Source: an uncultured Lachnospiraceae bacterium
Lineage (GTDB): Bacteria > Bacillota > Clostridia > Lachnospirales > Lachnospiraceae
Direction of reading: 5' to 3'
Assembly: GCA_947589305.1 (NCBI GenBank)
Contig: CANQAP010000010.1
Coordinates: 1 to 61,694 of the forward strand
Length of the DNA: 61,694 nucleotides
Shown: in pieces, positions 46,544-58,775 of the stretch
Layout of the letters: the number at the start of each line of letters is the position of its first letter
Position numbering within the stretch: position 1 is the first letter of the stretch
Position numbers and translations under genes: made by a program
Notes under the pieces: generated by a model
The model's input: only the letters and a program-made list of their open reading frames with translations
The model's database searches: none
What the model was told of the DNA's origin: nothing

Positions 46544-46942
46544 TTATTTGGCGAGTGTCTGTCTAACGATCGCACGTTTCAACGCCAGTTCCGCACGGTC
46601 CATATCTCCTTCTTCTGCTTTTATCCTGCGTTCCGCCCGGATCTGAGCTTCTTTTGCACGATGGACATCGATCTCTTCCGGCCACTCCACTGCTTCCGCC
46701 AAGATTGTTACCTGATCTGCCAGAATTTCCGAAAAACCGTCCAATAACGCCGCTTCTTTAATCTCGCCGGATGGCGTATGGATTTTGATGATCCCCGGAG
46801 ATACAATAGACGTGAGTGCAATATGCTCCGGATAGATACCAATATCCCCTTCCGTGGTACGGAATTCCACAAACGTTACATCATCCTCAAAAAAGATACG
46901 TTCGGGTGCGATAATCTTCAATCGAAATGTTTTCTCTGCCAT
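46544..46942 (-). CDS. atpC: ATP synthase epsilon subunit
   Basis: 132-residue central-stalk subunit that regulates the F1 motor. The N-terminal beta-sandwich includes TTEGDIGIYPEHIALTSIV (in part EGDIGIYPEHIALTS); the C-terminal helical hairpin is Ala/Arg/Glu-rich (AQIRAERRIKAEEGDMDRAE). Last gene of the atp operon, 21 nt after atpD. A short hairpin (about 46483-46510, GGCTCC...) after its stop may end the operon. Confidence 0.96.
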   Translation of the reverse strand: MAEKTFRLKIIAPERIFFEDDVTFVEFRTTEGDIGIYPEHIALTSIVSPGIIKIHTPSGEIKEAALLDGFSEILADQVTILAEAVEWPEEIDVHRAKEAQIRAERRIKAEEGDMDRAELALKRAIVRQTLAK

Positions 46943-46963
46943 ACTGCACCTACCCTTCTTGCC

Positions 46964-48379
<1,416 letters not shown>

Positions 48380-49243
48380 TTATTCGCTTATCGCTTCGGA
48401 ACCGGCAATGATTTCCGTCAATTCCTGTGTAATAGAAGCCTGCCTAGCCCGATTATATTTCAGTGATAAATCCGCAATCATGTTTTCCGCATTCGTAGTC
48501 GCCGAATCCATCGCCTGCATTCTGGCTCCGTTTTCACTCGCCAACGCTTCCACAAACGCTCCATACAGTAAATTACCGATATATTTCGGAATCAGGATGT
48601 CCAACGCTTCATCTGCTTCCGGTTCATAATTCATTAATACTCTGTCGTCTTCATCCTCTACCGCCGGTAATTCGTCGATGCTTAACGGCAAGAGCTTGAT
48701 CAGCTTTGCTTCCTGCGTGACCGTATTCTTAAAATTGGTATACGCCATATAAATCTCACCGACTTCTCCGTCAGAATAGGAAGCCAATACCTGCTTGGTG
48801 ATATCCAGCGCATCCTTATACAGCGGATTATTGATCGCTTCCGACATATCCATGACGATCCGGTATCCTTTTCGCGTCAGACCTTCTACACCTTTCCGCC
48901 CGACCGCATAGATATCCACATCCTTTGTCGAAAAACCGGCGCCGACTACCTCTTTTACGATATTGGAGTTATATCCGCCCGCCAGACCTTTGTTCGAAGT
49001 AATCACGATCACCGCTTTCCGGCTGCTTCCGTTATCCTGTAGATACGGATGATCCATATGCTCCGTTTTCGACAAAATGGAACAGATTGTCTTATACAAC
49101 GTATTAAAATACGGCTTATTCCGCTCTGCTCTCGCTTTTGCTTTCTGCAGCTTTACGGTAGAGACCAGCTTCATCGCCTTGGTAATCTGCTGCGTACTGG
49201 TGACGCTCACCTGCCTTCGCTTTATGTCCCGCATAGATGCCAT
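48380..49243 (-). CDS. atpG: ATP synthase gamma subunit
   Basis: 287-residue central shaft. Signature N-terminus MRDIKRRQVSVTSTQQITKAM, TSNKGLAGGYNSNI in the middle and C-terminal RARQASITQELTEIIAGSEA, as in all F-type enzymes. GGAGGTGA precedes ATG 49243. It lies between atpA and atpD. Confidence 0.98.
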   Translation of the reverse strand: MASMRDIKRRQVSVTSTQQITKAMKLVSTVKLQKAKARAERNKPYFNTLYKTICSILSKTEHMDHPYLQDNGSSRKAVIVITSNKGLAGGYNSNIVKEVVGAGFSTKDVDIYAVGRKGVEGLTRKGYRIVMDMSEAINNPLYKDALDITKQVLASYSDGEVGEIYMAYTNFKNTVTQEAKLIKLLPLSIDELPAVEDEDDRVLMNYEPEADEALDILIPKYIGNLLYGAFVEALASENGARMQAMDSATTNAENMIADLSLKYNRARQASITQELTEIIAGSEAISE

Positions 49244-49261
49244 ATTCCGTCACCTCCGCCT

Positions 49262-51364
<2,103 letters not shown>

Positions 51365-51380
<16 letters not shown>

Positions 51381-51928
51381 GTTTCATCACCCATTTCCTT
51401 CAAGGTTTCTTCCAGTAAAGCATTCTGCTGCTCTTCACTCAACGAAACCGAAACGATCTTTGCCGCCATCGCAGTAGCCACCTGAATGATCTCCTGCCGG
51501 ATCTCGTCCTGAGCTTTCGCTTTCTCCAGTTCAATTTCCTGCGTTGCCCGATCCTTCACACGGGTTGCCTCTACGTTCGCTTCATCGATGATCTCATTTT
51601 CACGTTTCTTTGCTTTTTTGCGTGCTTCACTTAATATTTCCTGTACTTCGGTATCGGCAGACTGAATCTTACTGTCATATTCTTCTTTCAGCTTCGCCGC
51701 ATCTTCCTTATCCTTTTTTGCGCTCTCAATATCGTTCTGAATCCGCTCGGTACGATTCTTCAGTACTTTCATGACCGGTTCAAATAAAACGCACGACAGG
51801 AAGGCAAATAACAGGAAAATGGCAATTGCCTGAATCAGAACATCTGCTACCAACTGGGCATCCAGACCAAATACCCGTCCTTCGAGTACCATGACGGTAC
51901 TGCTCATTCCAATACACCAATTTAACAC
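51365..51928 (-). CDS. atpF: ATP synthase b subunit
   Basis: 187-residue peripheral-stalk subunit. One N-terminal membrane helix (DVLIQAIAIFLLFAFLSCVLF, about residues 29-49) is followed by a long charged coiled coil and the ALLEETLKEMG end that meets delta. The start codon is GTG 51928 behind AAAGGAGG (7-nt spacing). The first ~25 residues before the helix are longer than in most b subunits, so a later start is possible. Confidence 0.95.
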
Positions 51929-51969
51929 GTCCTAGCCTCCTTTCAGCGTATTTAGGAATCAATCCCTAA

Positions 51970-52263
<294 letters not shown>

Positions 52264-52271
52264 TCATTATT

Positions 52272-53036
52272 TTAGCCTTCTATTTTGTTGGTAATAAATA
52301 CCATCGTCAACATGGTAAATACATATGCCTGAATGGCTCCCGAGAAGACATCCAGATATGCGTGAAATGCTGCCGGAATACCGATGGTCGCCAGTACCGG
52401 CATCAAGGTGTAATACAGGCTGATCATAACCGTTCCCGCCATGACGTTACCAAATAAACGCAGGGACAGGGAAACGACATTCGCCACTTCACCGATCAGA
52501 TTGATCGGAAACAAAAACCAAAGCGGCTGAAACAAGCTCGTCACCGCACCGAATTTATTCCACTTTATATTGTTATACTGTACCATCGCGACCGTAATGA
52601 TCGCCAGACACAGCGTTGTCCCATAATCCGCCGTTGGAGCGCGAAGCCCGACCAGTCCGGAAATGTTACACAGTAAAATAAACAACATAATGGTTCCGAT
52701 ATAATTTCTGTAGCTCTTCGTACCGTGCTTGCCCATGGTGCCACGAACATACTTGTCCAGCGTCTCTATCAATAGTTCGATCACATTCTGAAATCCCCTT
52801 GGAATCTCCTGCGCATGCAAGATTTTATGTCTTGCAACCAACGCAAAGATCACGATCCCGACTATGATGATCAGTTCACAGACATGCGTCGTGGTAATAT
52901 ATACGGTCTGTCCGAAAAACTGATAGGGGATCAATTCGTGTATAAAGAAATCCACTGTCTTTTCTTCGGTCAATACGACCCGCGCTTCGCCAACACCCGC
53001 CAGCATTCCTAAGGCATTGGCTGCCACATCCACCAT
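52272..53036 (-). CDS. atpB: ATP synthase a subunit
   Basis: 254-residue membrane stator subunit forming the ion half-channels. Several TM helices are visible; the essential Arg is in VSLSLRLFGNVMAG (about residue 185), and the last helix ends YVFTMLTMVFITNKIEG. GGAAGGTGAG precedes ATG 53036. It lies 4 nt after the atpI-like gene. Confidence 0.97.
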   Translation of the reverse strand: MVDVAANALGMLAGVGEARVVLTEEKTVDFFIHELIPYQFFGQTVYITTTHVCELIIIVGIVIFALVARHKILHAQEIPRGFQNVIELLIETLDKYVRGTMGKHGTKSYRNYIGTIMLFILLCNISGLVGLRAPTADYGTTLCLAIITVAMVQYNNIKWNKFGAVTSLFQPLWFLFPINLIGEVANVVSLSLRLFGNVMAGTVMISLYYTLMPVLATIGIPAAFHAYLDVFSGAIQAYVFTMLTMVFITNKIEG

Positions 53037-53040
53037 ACGC

Positions 53041-53439
53041 TCACCTTCCTTCTTTAAAGATTTTTGAGGTAATATATTTATGAATCTGCGGCTGTAAAAA
53101 TGCCGAGATCTTCATACCCAATATCATGATAATCACTGCTATGACACTGATACCGGGGATCAGCATCGCTGCCACCAAAACCGCAAACATGGTCACATAC
53201 CGTAATAAACTATTCCGACGTCCATACTTCGTTGCTGATTCCGGATCCATATCCAACGCCTTTTCCAGTGTCAGATACATATGGCAGATCATACATGCCA
53301 CGCAGAGGTATCCCGCCAGAATCCCTAAACTGTAACTGCATCGATTCTCAACGATCAGTAAACCGATTCCTTCTACGATAATACCATAGAGCAAGGCACC
53401 TATCAGTAAATCCCTAACGGTCGGTTCCAGTCTCTTCAT
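53041..53439 (-). CDS. ATP synthase subunit I-like membrane protein
   Basis: 132-residue protein with four predicted membrane helices (for example LLIGALLYGIIVEGIGLLIV and FAVLVAAMLIPGISVIAVII). Size, topology and place before atpB match the AtpI/UncI family, which helps assemble the c ring. Sequence similarity in this family is low, so the call rests partly on context. It overlaps the preceding small gene by 26 nt. Confidence 0.82.
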   Translation of the reverse strand: MKRLEPTVRDLLIGALLYGIIVEGIGLLIVENRCSYSLGILAGYLCVACMICHMYLTLEKALDMDPESATKYGRRNSLLRYVTMFAVLVAAMLIPGISVIAVIIMILGMKISAFLQPQIHKYITSKIFKEGR

Positions 53440-53662
53440 CTTTCTGAGCCTCCTTCTCGTCCATAAACTGTCTGATCAAAGCATACACTGCCCGATAGCC
53501 GCCCGCAATCCCTAAGATCAAAAACACGAGAAAGGTATGAGTCTCAAACCGATTATCAATCCAATAACCAATCAGTCCACAAATAAAAACAGATGATAAC
53601 ATGGTGATTCCGACTTGGGAAATCAACGCTATCATCTTGAATACCTGCTTGTGTTCCCTCAT
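53414..53662 (-). CDS. AtpZ/AtpI-like small two-TM protein
   Basis: 82-residue protein with two membrane helices (ALISQVGITMLSSVFICGLIG and LVFLILGIAGGYRAVYALI); the Gly-Gly-Tyr pattern and hydrophilic tail are like AtpZ (proposed Mg2+/Ca2+ transporter partner of AtpI). The start was set at ATG 53662 behind GCGAGGTGAG. First gene of the atp operon, with a -10 element just upstream at 53689-53684. Confidence 0.8.
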   Translation of the reverse strand: MREHKQVFKMIALISQVGITMLSSVFICGLIGYWIDNRFETHTFLVFLILGIAGGYRAVYALIRQFMDEKEAQKDEETGTDR

Positions 53663-53683
53663 GGCACTCTCACCTCGCTGTAA

Positions 53684-53712
53684 ATTATACAAAATTTTGC
53701 CAAAAAAGTCTA
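53684..53712 (-). promoter_or_regulatory. Promoter of the ATP synthase operon
   Basis: Minus strand: -10 TATAAT (53689-53684) with a weak -35 TAGACT at 17 nt (53712-53707), 22 nt before the first start codon, in the 67-nt gap after rpiB. Confidence 0.6.
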
Positions 53713-53729
53713 TAAATATTGTTTTTGAT

Positions 53730-54161
53730 TCACGATTCCATCATGCCAATCCTTCTGACATGCCGTTCCGCATTGGAAAACGGCGTATTTAAAAAGAAAT
53801 CCACGATCATTTTGGCATGTTCGGAACCAATGACCCTTGCACCCATCGTCAATACATTTGCATCATTATGCTCCCGTGTCGCTTTTGCGCTAAAACAGTC
53901 ATGACACAAAGCCGCCCGGATCCCTTTCACTTTATTTGCCACCATGGACATGCCGATCCCGGTTCCGCAGATTAAAATACCCTTTTCGCATTCTCCTCCT
54001 GCGACTGCCTGCGCCACCGCTTTCGCGTAAATCGGATAATCACACGGTTTCTCATTTCCGTAACATCCAAAATCTTTACAGTCCATACCCTGATCCGCTA
54101 AATGCTTCATGATCTCCTGTTTCAATGCGTAGCCTGCCTGATCGCATCCTATTGCTATCAT
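53730..54161 (-). CDS. rpiB: Ribose-5-phosphate isomerase B
   Basis: 143-residue sugar-phosphate isomerase of the RpiB/LacAB family. N-terminus MIAIGCDQAGYALK; catalytic Cys in GILICGTGIGMSMVANK; and the REHNDANVL motif. The start is ATG 54161 with GAAAGGAG upstream. The tsaC-like/rpiB/atp order is also seen (with extra genes) in B. subtilis. It could also act on allose phosphate, but context favours ribose phosphate. Confidence 0.95.
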   Translation of the reverse strand: MIAIGCDQAGYALKQEIMKHLADQGMDCKDFGCYGNEKPCDYPIYAKAVAQAVAGGECEKGILICGTGIGMSMVANKVKGIRAALCHDCFSAKATREHNDANVLTMGARVIGSEHAKMIVDFFLNTPFSNAERHVRRIGMMES

Positions 54162-54205
54162 CCTCAACGCTCCTTTCTGTACCCTTGCGTTTATCATCGC
54201 CGCCC

Positions 54206-55297
54206 CTAAATACTCGGCGCCTGAATCACCCGATGTCCTGCCGCTTTCATCAAGCGGTTCATGATCGCAGTCCCCAGACCGGTATTCGCAAAAGATTCCG
54301 CATAGATATAATCGACATCCTTCGTATCAAACTCCCGCAGGCACCGGTACAGTTTCGCCGATATCATCAAAGTATCTTCCTTGTCTCCTATCACGATCAC
54401 CTCATCCGCTTCATATGCCAACGCGTTATAACGTGTCGCAAGTACCCCTACGCGGCATCCCGCCGCCTGTCGTTCCTTTACCATACGGTTAATGCAGCGG
54501 ATCACAGAGTTTGGAGATTCTCCTTCCACAATATACATGGTCGCCTTCGGAGCATAATGCGTATATTTCATACCCGGCGCTTTCGGTCGCTCATGCAGGC
54601 GGTCTGACAAAACACCGGCATCCATTTCCACCGGACCAATGACGTTTTCCAACATTTCTTTCGTAATATAACCGGGACGCAGCACGACCGGAACTTCACC
54701 GGTCATATCCACAATCGTCGATTCAATCCCGTACCGGCAATCTCCGCCATCCAAAATCATATCGATCCTGCCGTCCAAATCTTCCCGGACATGCGCCGCC
54801 AGCGTCGGGCTTGGGCGTCCGGACGCATTGGCACTGGGCGCCGCGATCAGGATGCCGGAACGCCGGATCAGTTCATACGCCACCGGGTGTGAAGGCATAC
54901 GCACCGCCACCGTATCCAAACCACCGGTCGTACTGTCAGGCACAGCCGGTTGCTTTTGAAAGATCATCGTCAGCGGACCGGGCCAAAACACATCCGCCAG
55001 ACGGTATGCCGCATCCGGTATCTCCCGTGCCAGCCGCTTCAGGTCGGCTTCCTTTGCAATATGCACGATCAACGGATTATCAGACGGTCTCCCCTTCGCG
55101 GCATATATTTTTTTCGACGCTTCCGTATTCAGCGCATCGCCGCCGAGTCCGTAGACTGTTTCTGTCGGAAAGGCTACCAAGCCGCCTTTTTTTAATATAT
55201 CCGCTGCTACATCCAGCGCTTCGCTTGGTTCTTCTTCTGTAATACAGCTTTTCACTGTCGCCATTATCGTATTCATTTTGTTATCTGACCGCTCCAC
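54206..55297 (-). CDS. Threonylcarbamoyl-AMP synthase, Sua5 type
   Basis: 363-residue enzyme for t6A37 tRNA modification. An N-terminal YrdC domain (about 30-220; GGLVAFPTETVYGLGGDA, KGRPSDNPLIVH, PSANASGRPSPT) is followed by a linker (PGMKYTHYAPKA) and a C-terminal Sua5 domain; the long Sua5 form rather than short TsaC. The start is uncertain: GTG 55297 or ATG 55276, neither with a strong site. It is upstream of rpiB by 44 nt and divergent from the amidase gene. Confidence 0.94.
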   Translation of the reverse strand: MERSDNKMNTIMATVKSCITEEEPSEALDVAADILKKGGLVAFPTETVYGLGGDALNTEASKKIYAAKGRPSDNPLIVHIAKEADLKRLAREIPDAAYRLADVFWPGPLTMIFQKQPAVPDSTTGGLDTVAVRMPSHPVAYELIRRSGILIAAPSANASGRPSPTLAAHVREDLDGRIDMILDGGDCRYGIESTIVDMTGEVPVVLRPGYITKEMLENVIGPVEMDAGVLSDRLHERPKAPGMKYTHYAPKATMYIVEGESPNSVIRCINRMVKERQAAGCRVGVLATRYNALAYEADEVIVIGDKEDTLMISAKLYRCLREFDTKDVDYIYAESFANTGLGTAIMNRLMKAAGHRVIQAPSI

Positions 55298-55429
55298 CTA
55301 TCACTTTATCATTTTTCACCAATGTCACTTATTTGATACTATCGTTCCATCCATATCAAACGTGCATTAAAATTATATCACAAGAATATACTATAACGAC
55401 AGTTTTTTTTATATATTTTTGAGGTTTTT

Positions 55430-56122
55430 ATGGAAAAGATCAAAAGGCGCCCGCTGCCGATCGTTTTTTTATTCCTTCTCTTGCTCATTATATGTTTCAG
55501 GCTTCCTTTGATTCCGGTGTTTCAGCAGAGCAGGGAAACCCATGTCGTCGTCATAGACGTCGGACACGGCGGTTACGATCCGGGGAAAGTATCCGTTGAC
55601 AACACCTTGGAAAAAGACATTAATCTCGCTATCGCCCTGCGTTTAAAGCCTTATCTGGAAGCTCAGGACTGTCAGGTATATCTGACCAGAGAAGACGATC
55701 GCAGTTTACATGATGAGGGGGCGGGAAGCAAAAAACAGTCGGATATGCGAAACCGTGTCGCTTTCGTAGAAGAGATCCAGCCGGATCTGATGATCAGCAT
55801 CCACCAAAACAGTTACTCCAATGCGAAAGAACACGGAGCGCAGACATTTTATTTCCGAACCTCGGATAACAGCCAACTGCTCGCGGAATCCATTCAGAAT
55901 TCACTGATCGAGTGCGTAGACCCGGACAATACCAGACGCCATAAATCGAATGATTCCTACTATATTTTAAAGAACGTCAGTTGTCCCGCGGTGATCGTGG
56001 AGTGCGGTTTCCTGTCGAATCCGACAGAATCCGCTCTGCTAAATACGGATATATATCAGGATAAAATTGCTTATGCTATAGCAAGAGGTGCCAGAATCTA
56101 TCTGAACCAGACCGAACCGTAA
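55430..56122 (+). CDS. CwlD-like N-acetylmuramoyl-L-alanine amidase
   Basis: 230-residue amidase_3 family zinc enzyme with an N-terminal membrane anchor (PIVFLFLLLLIICFRLPLI). Zinc ligands and catalytic residues: His in VIDVGHGGYDPG, Glu in the LEKDINL segment, His in SIHQNS, Glu in VIVECGFLSN. Size and anchor match CwlD, which helps make muramic-delta-lactam in the spore cortex, in line with spoVG elsewhere in the window. A vegetative amidase is the alternative. Confidence 0.88.
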   Translation: MEKIKRRPLPIVFLFLLLLIICFRLPLIPVFQQSRETHVVVIDVGHGGYDPGKVSVDNTLEKDINLAIALRLKPYLEAQDCQVYLTREDDRSLHDEGAGSKKQSDMRNRVAFVEEIQPDLMISIHQNSYSNAKEHGAQTFYFRTSDNSQLLAESIQNSLIECVDPDNTRRHKSNDSYYILKNVSCPAVIVECGFLSNPTESALLNTDIYQDKIAYAIARGARIYLNQTEP

Positions 56123-56702
56123 AAAGCAGGCGCCGATGGATAGCACCTGCTTCCGATTGCCATATCGCATTATACGGCATACATGTAATTTGTGTAATGT
56201 AAGGATTATGTGATCGATGTATTATTTACTATTATACTAAAACAGGCATCACCTTCCTTTGTTCCCATACGAAGCAGTTGGACAGGCACAGGATCGTCTT
56301 CCGGCTCATGCACCCGCTCATCGTTCCCGTACAAAGACTGTGAGACATTCGCGAACATCCTGCCGAATCGTATGATAACGTCTGATAATAAATAATGGAA
56401 ATCAGAGACAACCCAAGTGAGAAATGATAGATTCTCAAGATCAGAATCCCTATGAATATCTGAACAGATCGGGATTCTTAAAGTAATTATAACCTCCTTT
56501 GGAATGATTTGGCTATCTCTGGGTAAAAGTATAATCTTTTTCTTGACATTATTCAATGTTTTTTTTAGATTATTCAAAAAAATTTACAAAATTACCGTAT
56601 AAATCCTCTTTACATATGATTAAATTGTGATAAACTAAGAATACACATATGCACAAAGTGAAAGGTAATTGTATTATTATATAACGAAAAGGAGATGATT
56701 CG
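56123..56702. other. Intergenic region with mecA promoter
   Basis: 580 nt. A weak hairpin with AAGCAGG/CCTGCTT arms (about 56124-56153) lacks a T-run. A candidate mecA promoter is TTTACA (56609-56614), 16 nt, TAAACT (56631-56636). A minus-strand reading frame (56577-56206) exists, but it has no ribosome-binding site and no recognisable family, so it was not called. Confidence 0.5.
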
Positions 56703-57485
56703 ATGAAAATTGAAAAATTAAATGAGAATCAAATTCGTTGTACTTTAAACAAATCTGATCTTGCAGATCATAATATACGCCTTACTGAACTTGCATATGG
56801 GACGGATCGGGCAAAAGCACTGTTCCGAGATATGATGCAAAAGGCGTCCGATGATGTTGGATTCGAGGTGGGAGATATCCCTTTGATGATAGAAGCCATA
56901 CCGGTGAACCCTGATTGCCTGATATTAATTATAACCAAGGTAGAGGATCCGGAAGAACTGGATACCCGCTTTTCGAAATTTACCAAACCGTCCGCAGATG
57001 AGTATGCGGATTATGATGAGGACGTAGAAGAAGAGGAGGAAGAAGCCGATACCACAAGCATTTTCGACGTACTCGGTAATATTGTCGAGAATTTAGAAGC
57101 CGTACGCAATGCCTCTGACCGTAAAGCATTTCATCCGCTTTCAAACACGGCAGAAAAGGTATCATCCGGCAAAGAAGAAAAACCAAATTACGATATCTAC
57201 CGTATTTTTGTGTTTAATGCTTTGGGGAATGTCACTTCCGCTGCCGAACAGCTTCGCGGCGTCTATAACGGTGATAATACGTTATTTAAGAATCCGAAAG
57301 ATTCCCGATACTATTTGATCCTGAATCGTTCCGACCATACTTCCGATGAGTTTCATCTGGTATGTAACACGTTATGTGAATACGGAATGAAGATAAAAAC
57401 CTCTTTCGCAATGCCATATTACATGGCGGAACATTTTCAACCGATCATTAAACGCTCCGCCTTACAGACGTTAGGCGAGCTGTAA
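56703..57485 (+). CDS. MecA-type adaptor protein for ClpC
   Basis: 260-residue adaptor that brings substrates to the ClpCP protease. The N-terminal substrate-binding domain (MKIEKLNENQIRCTLNKSDL) leads to a very acidic linker (EDVEEEEEEAD, about residues 104-116). The C-terminal ClpC-binding domain (about 160-255) includes IYRIFVFNALGNVTSAAEQL and EHFQPIIKRSALQTLGEL. Length and layout are normal. AAAAGGAG precedes ATG 56703. Confidence 0.92.
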   Translation: MKIEKLNENQIRCTLNKSDLADHNIRLTELAYGTDRAKALFRDMMQKASDDVGFEVGDIPLMIEAIPVNPDCLILIITKVEDPEELDTRFSKFTKPSADEYADYDEDVEEEEEEADTTSIFDVLGNIVENLEAVRNASDRKAFHPLSNTAEKVSSGKEEKPNYDIYRIFVFNALGNVTSAAEQLRGVYNGDNTLFKNPKDSRYYLILNRSDHTSDEFHLVCNTLCEYGMKIKTSFAMPYYMAEHFQPIIKRSALQTLGEL

Positions 57486-57533
57486 TAGCCGTTTCGTGCA
57501 GCCCTGAGGCTGCCGGAGCAATCTTATATAATA

Positions 57534-57574
57534 AAAACTGCCGTTTTCGACCGATTCGGAAGCGGCAGTTTTTT
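57534..57574 (+). terminator. Terminator of mecA
   Basis: Ten-base-pair stem AAAACTGCCG/CGGCAGTTTT followed by a T-run. Confidence 0.92.
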
Positions 57575-57760
57575 CTTTATTTTATATATAGGACATCCAG
57601 ACTATATGGTTCATAGACCGCTTTGCATACCGACAGGATCCCGCCCACTGTGCGAGGTTTGAAGATTTGTAAATTTATTATCCAAAAACGGTAAAAAAAT
57701 GTAAAATAGATATAGAGACCTCTACTGTGAGATGGAGAATAAAACGAGATGGAATGATCA

Positions 57761-57771
57761 AAAATAACACA
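57761..57771. repeat. 11-bp inverted repeat flanking the recombinase gene (left copy)
   Basis: AAAATAACACA at 57761-57771; its exact reverse complement TGTGTTATTTT lies at 58490-58500, immediately left of the 18-bp repeat of the switch. It may be a recombinase or regulator site, but an 11-mer in AT-rich DNA could be chance. Confidence 0.4.
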
Positions 57772-57787
57772 AGGAGTTCCGAAATAA

Positions 57788-58429
<642 letters not shown>

Positions 58430-58501
58430 TATCATGCGGAAGTCCGCTGATGCGTACTTTATCAACCAAACGTTGATGAGATGACAATATGTGTTATTTT
58501 G

Positions 58502-58519
58502 TTTGAAAACGTGTACTTT
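58502..58519 (+). repeat. Left inverted repeat of the switch (IRL)
   Basis: TTTGAAAACGTGTACTTT; its exact reverse complement is IRR. The left copy extends on its inner side to TTTTTCAAA, making it a quasi-palindrome with TTTGAAAA/TTTTCAAA arms around a short core. That is the dimer-site shape used by serine recombinases. Confidence 0.9.
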
Positions 58520-58555
58520 TTCAAACAAAAGCAACAAATCTCATACATAACTAGT

Positions 58556-58584
58556 ATTGTAACATTGTTTTTTTACTTTTTCAA
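58556..58584 (-). promoter_or_regulatory. Strong promoter inside the invertible segment, pointing left
   Basis: Minus strand: -35 TTGAAA (58584-58579), exactly 17-nt spacer, extended -10 TGTTACAAT (hexamer 58561-58556). Each hexamer matches five of six positions. It now faces the 3' end of the recombinase gene, so it would make antisense RNA to it; after inversion it would drive the repeat-protein gene. Confidence 0.85.
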
Positions 58585-58656
58585 GAATTATCATAGCCTC
58601 TTCTCAAAAATATTTATTTCCCCTTTGATAGTACAAGCATCGTTTCTTCTTTTATT

Positions 58657-58674
58657 AAAGTACACGTTTTCAAA
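58657..58674 (-). repeat. Right inverted repeat of the switch (IRR)
   Basis: AAAGTACACGTTTTCAAA, the exact reverse complement of 58502-58519. The flanking bases differ on both sides, so the identity is limited to 18 bp. Confidence 0.9.
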
Positions 58675-58703
58675 TTCTACAACTCAACAGGAAGGGGGAT
58701 CGA

Positions 58704-58775
58704 ATGAAGAAGACAGAGCAACATCCTTCATATAACTTCATGAAAGGAGAGAAAAACAATGAAGAAAATCCCTAA
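58704..58775 (+). CDS. Possible 23-codon leader peptide before the giant repeat gene
   Basis: Small frame from ATG 58704 to TAA 58773-58775 (starts MKKTEQHPSYNFMKGEK). GAAGGGGG sits 5-6 nt upstream of its start, a strong ribosome-binding site. The frame overlaps the first 17 nt of the large gene in another frame and covers that gene's own ribosome-binding site, an arrangement suited to translational coupling. It lies outside the invertible segment, so it is on every transcript entering the gene. It may instead be chance. Confidence 0.45.
   Translation: MKKTEQHPSYNFMKGEKNNEENP

Larger units (their letters stand above)
58430..58758. promoter_or_regulatory. Predicted invertible promoter region (phase switch), present orientation OFF
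   Basis: 329 nt between the recombinase gene and the giant repeat gene. Perfect 18-bp inverted repeats (58502-58519, 58657-58674) bound 137 bp. That segment holds a strong leftward promoter (58556-58584). If inverted, the same promoter would lie at about 58592-58620 facing right, with a start near 58627 and a ~130-nt leader. The present rightward alternative (TTGTTT 58565, TATCAT 58589) is weak. A small hairpin (ATCAAC/GTTGAT, 58461-58477) may end recombinase transcripts. Invertibility is inferred from layout. Confidence 0.8.

Noticed and set aside
56206..56577. Minus-strand 123-codon frame upstream of mecA
   Set aside because: No ribosome-binding site, an AT-rich N-terminal part resembling random sequence, and no recognisable family. 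A decayed gene fragment is possible but cannot be supported.
58565..58594. Rightward promoter in the present orientation of the switch segment (TTGTTT / TATCAT)
   Set aside because: The -35 is poor and the spacing is 18 nt; much weaker than the leftward promoter, so not counted as making the present state ON.
58481..58735. 84-codon plus-strand frame across the switch region
   Set aside because: It spans both inverted repeats and the promoter, has no ribosome-binding site and would be broken by inversion; taken as chance.
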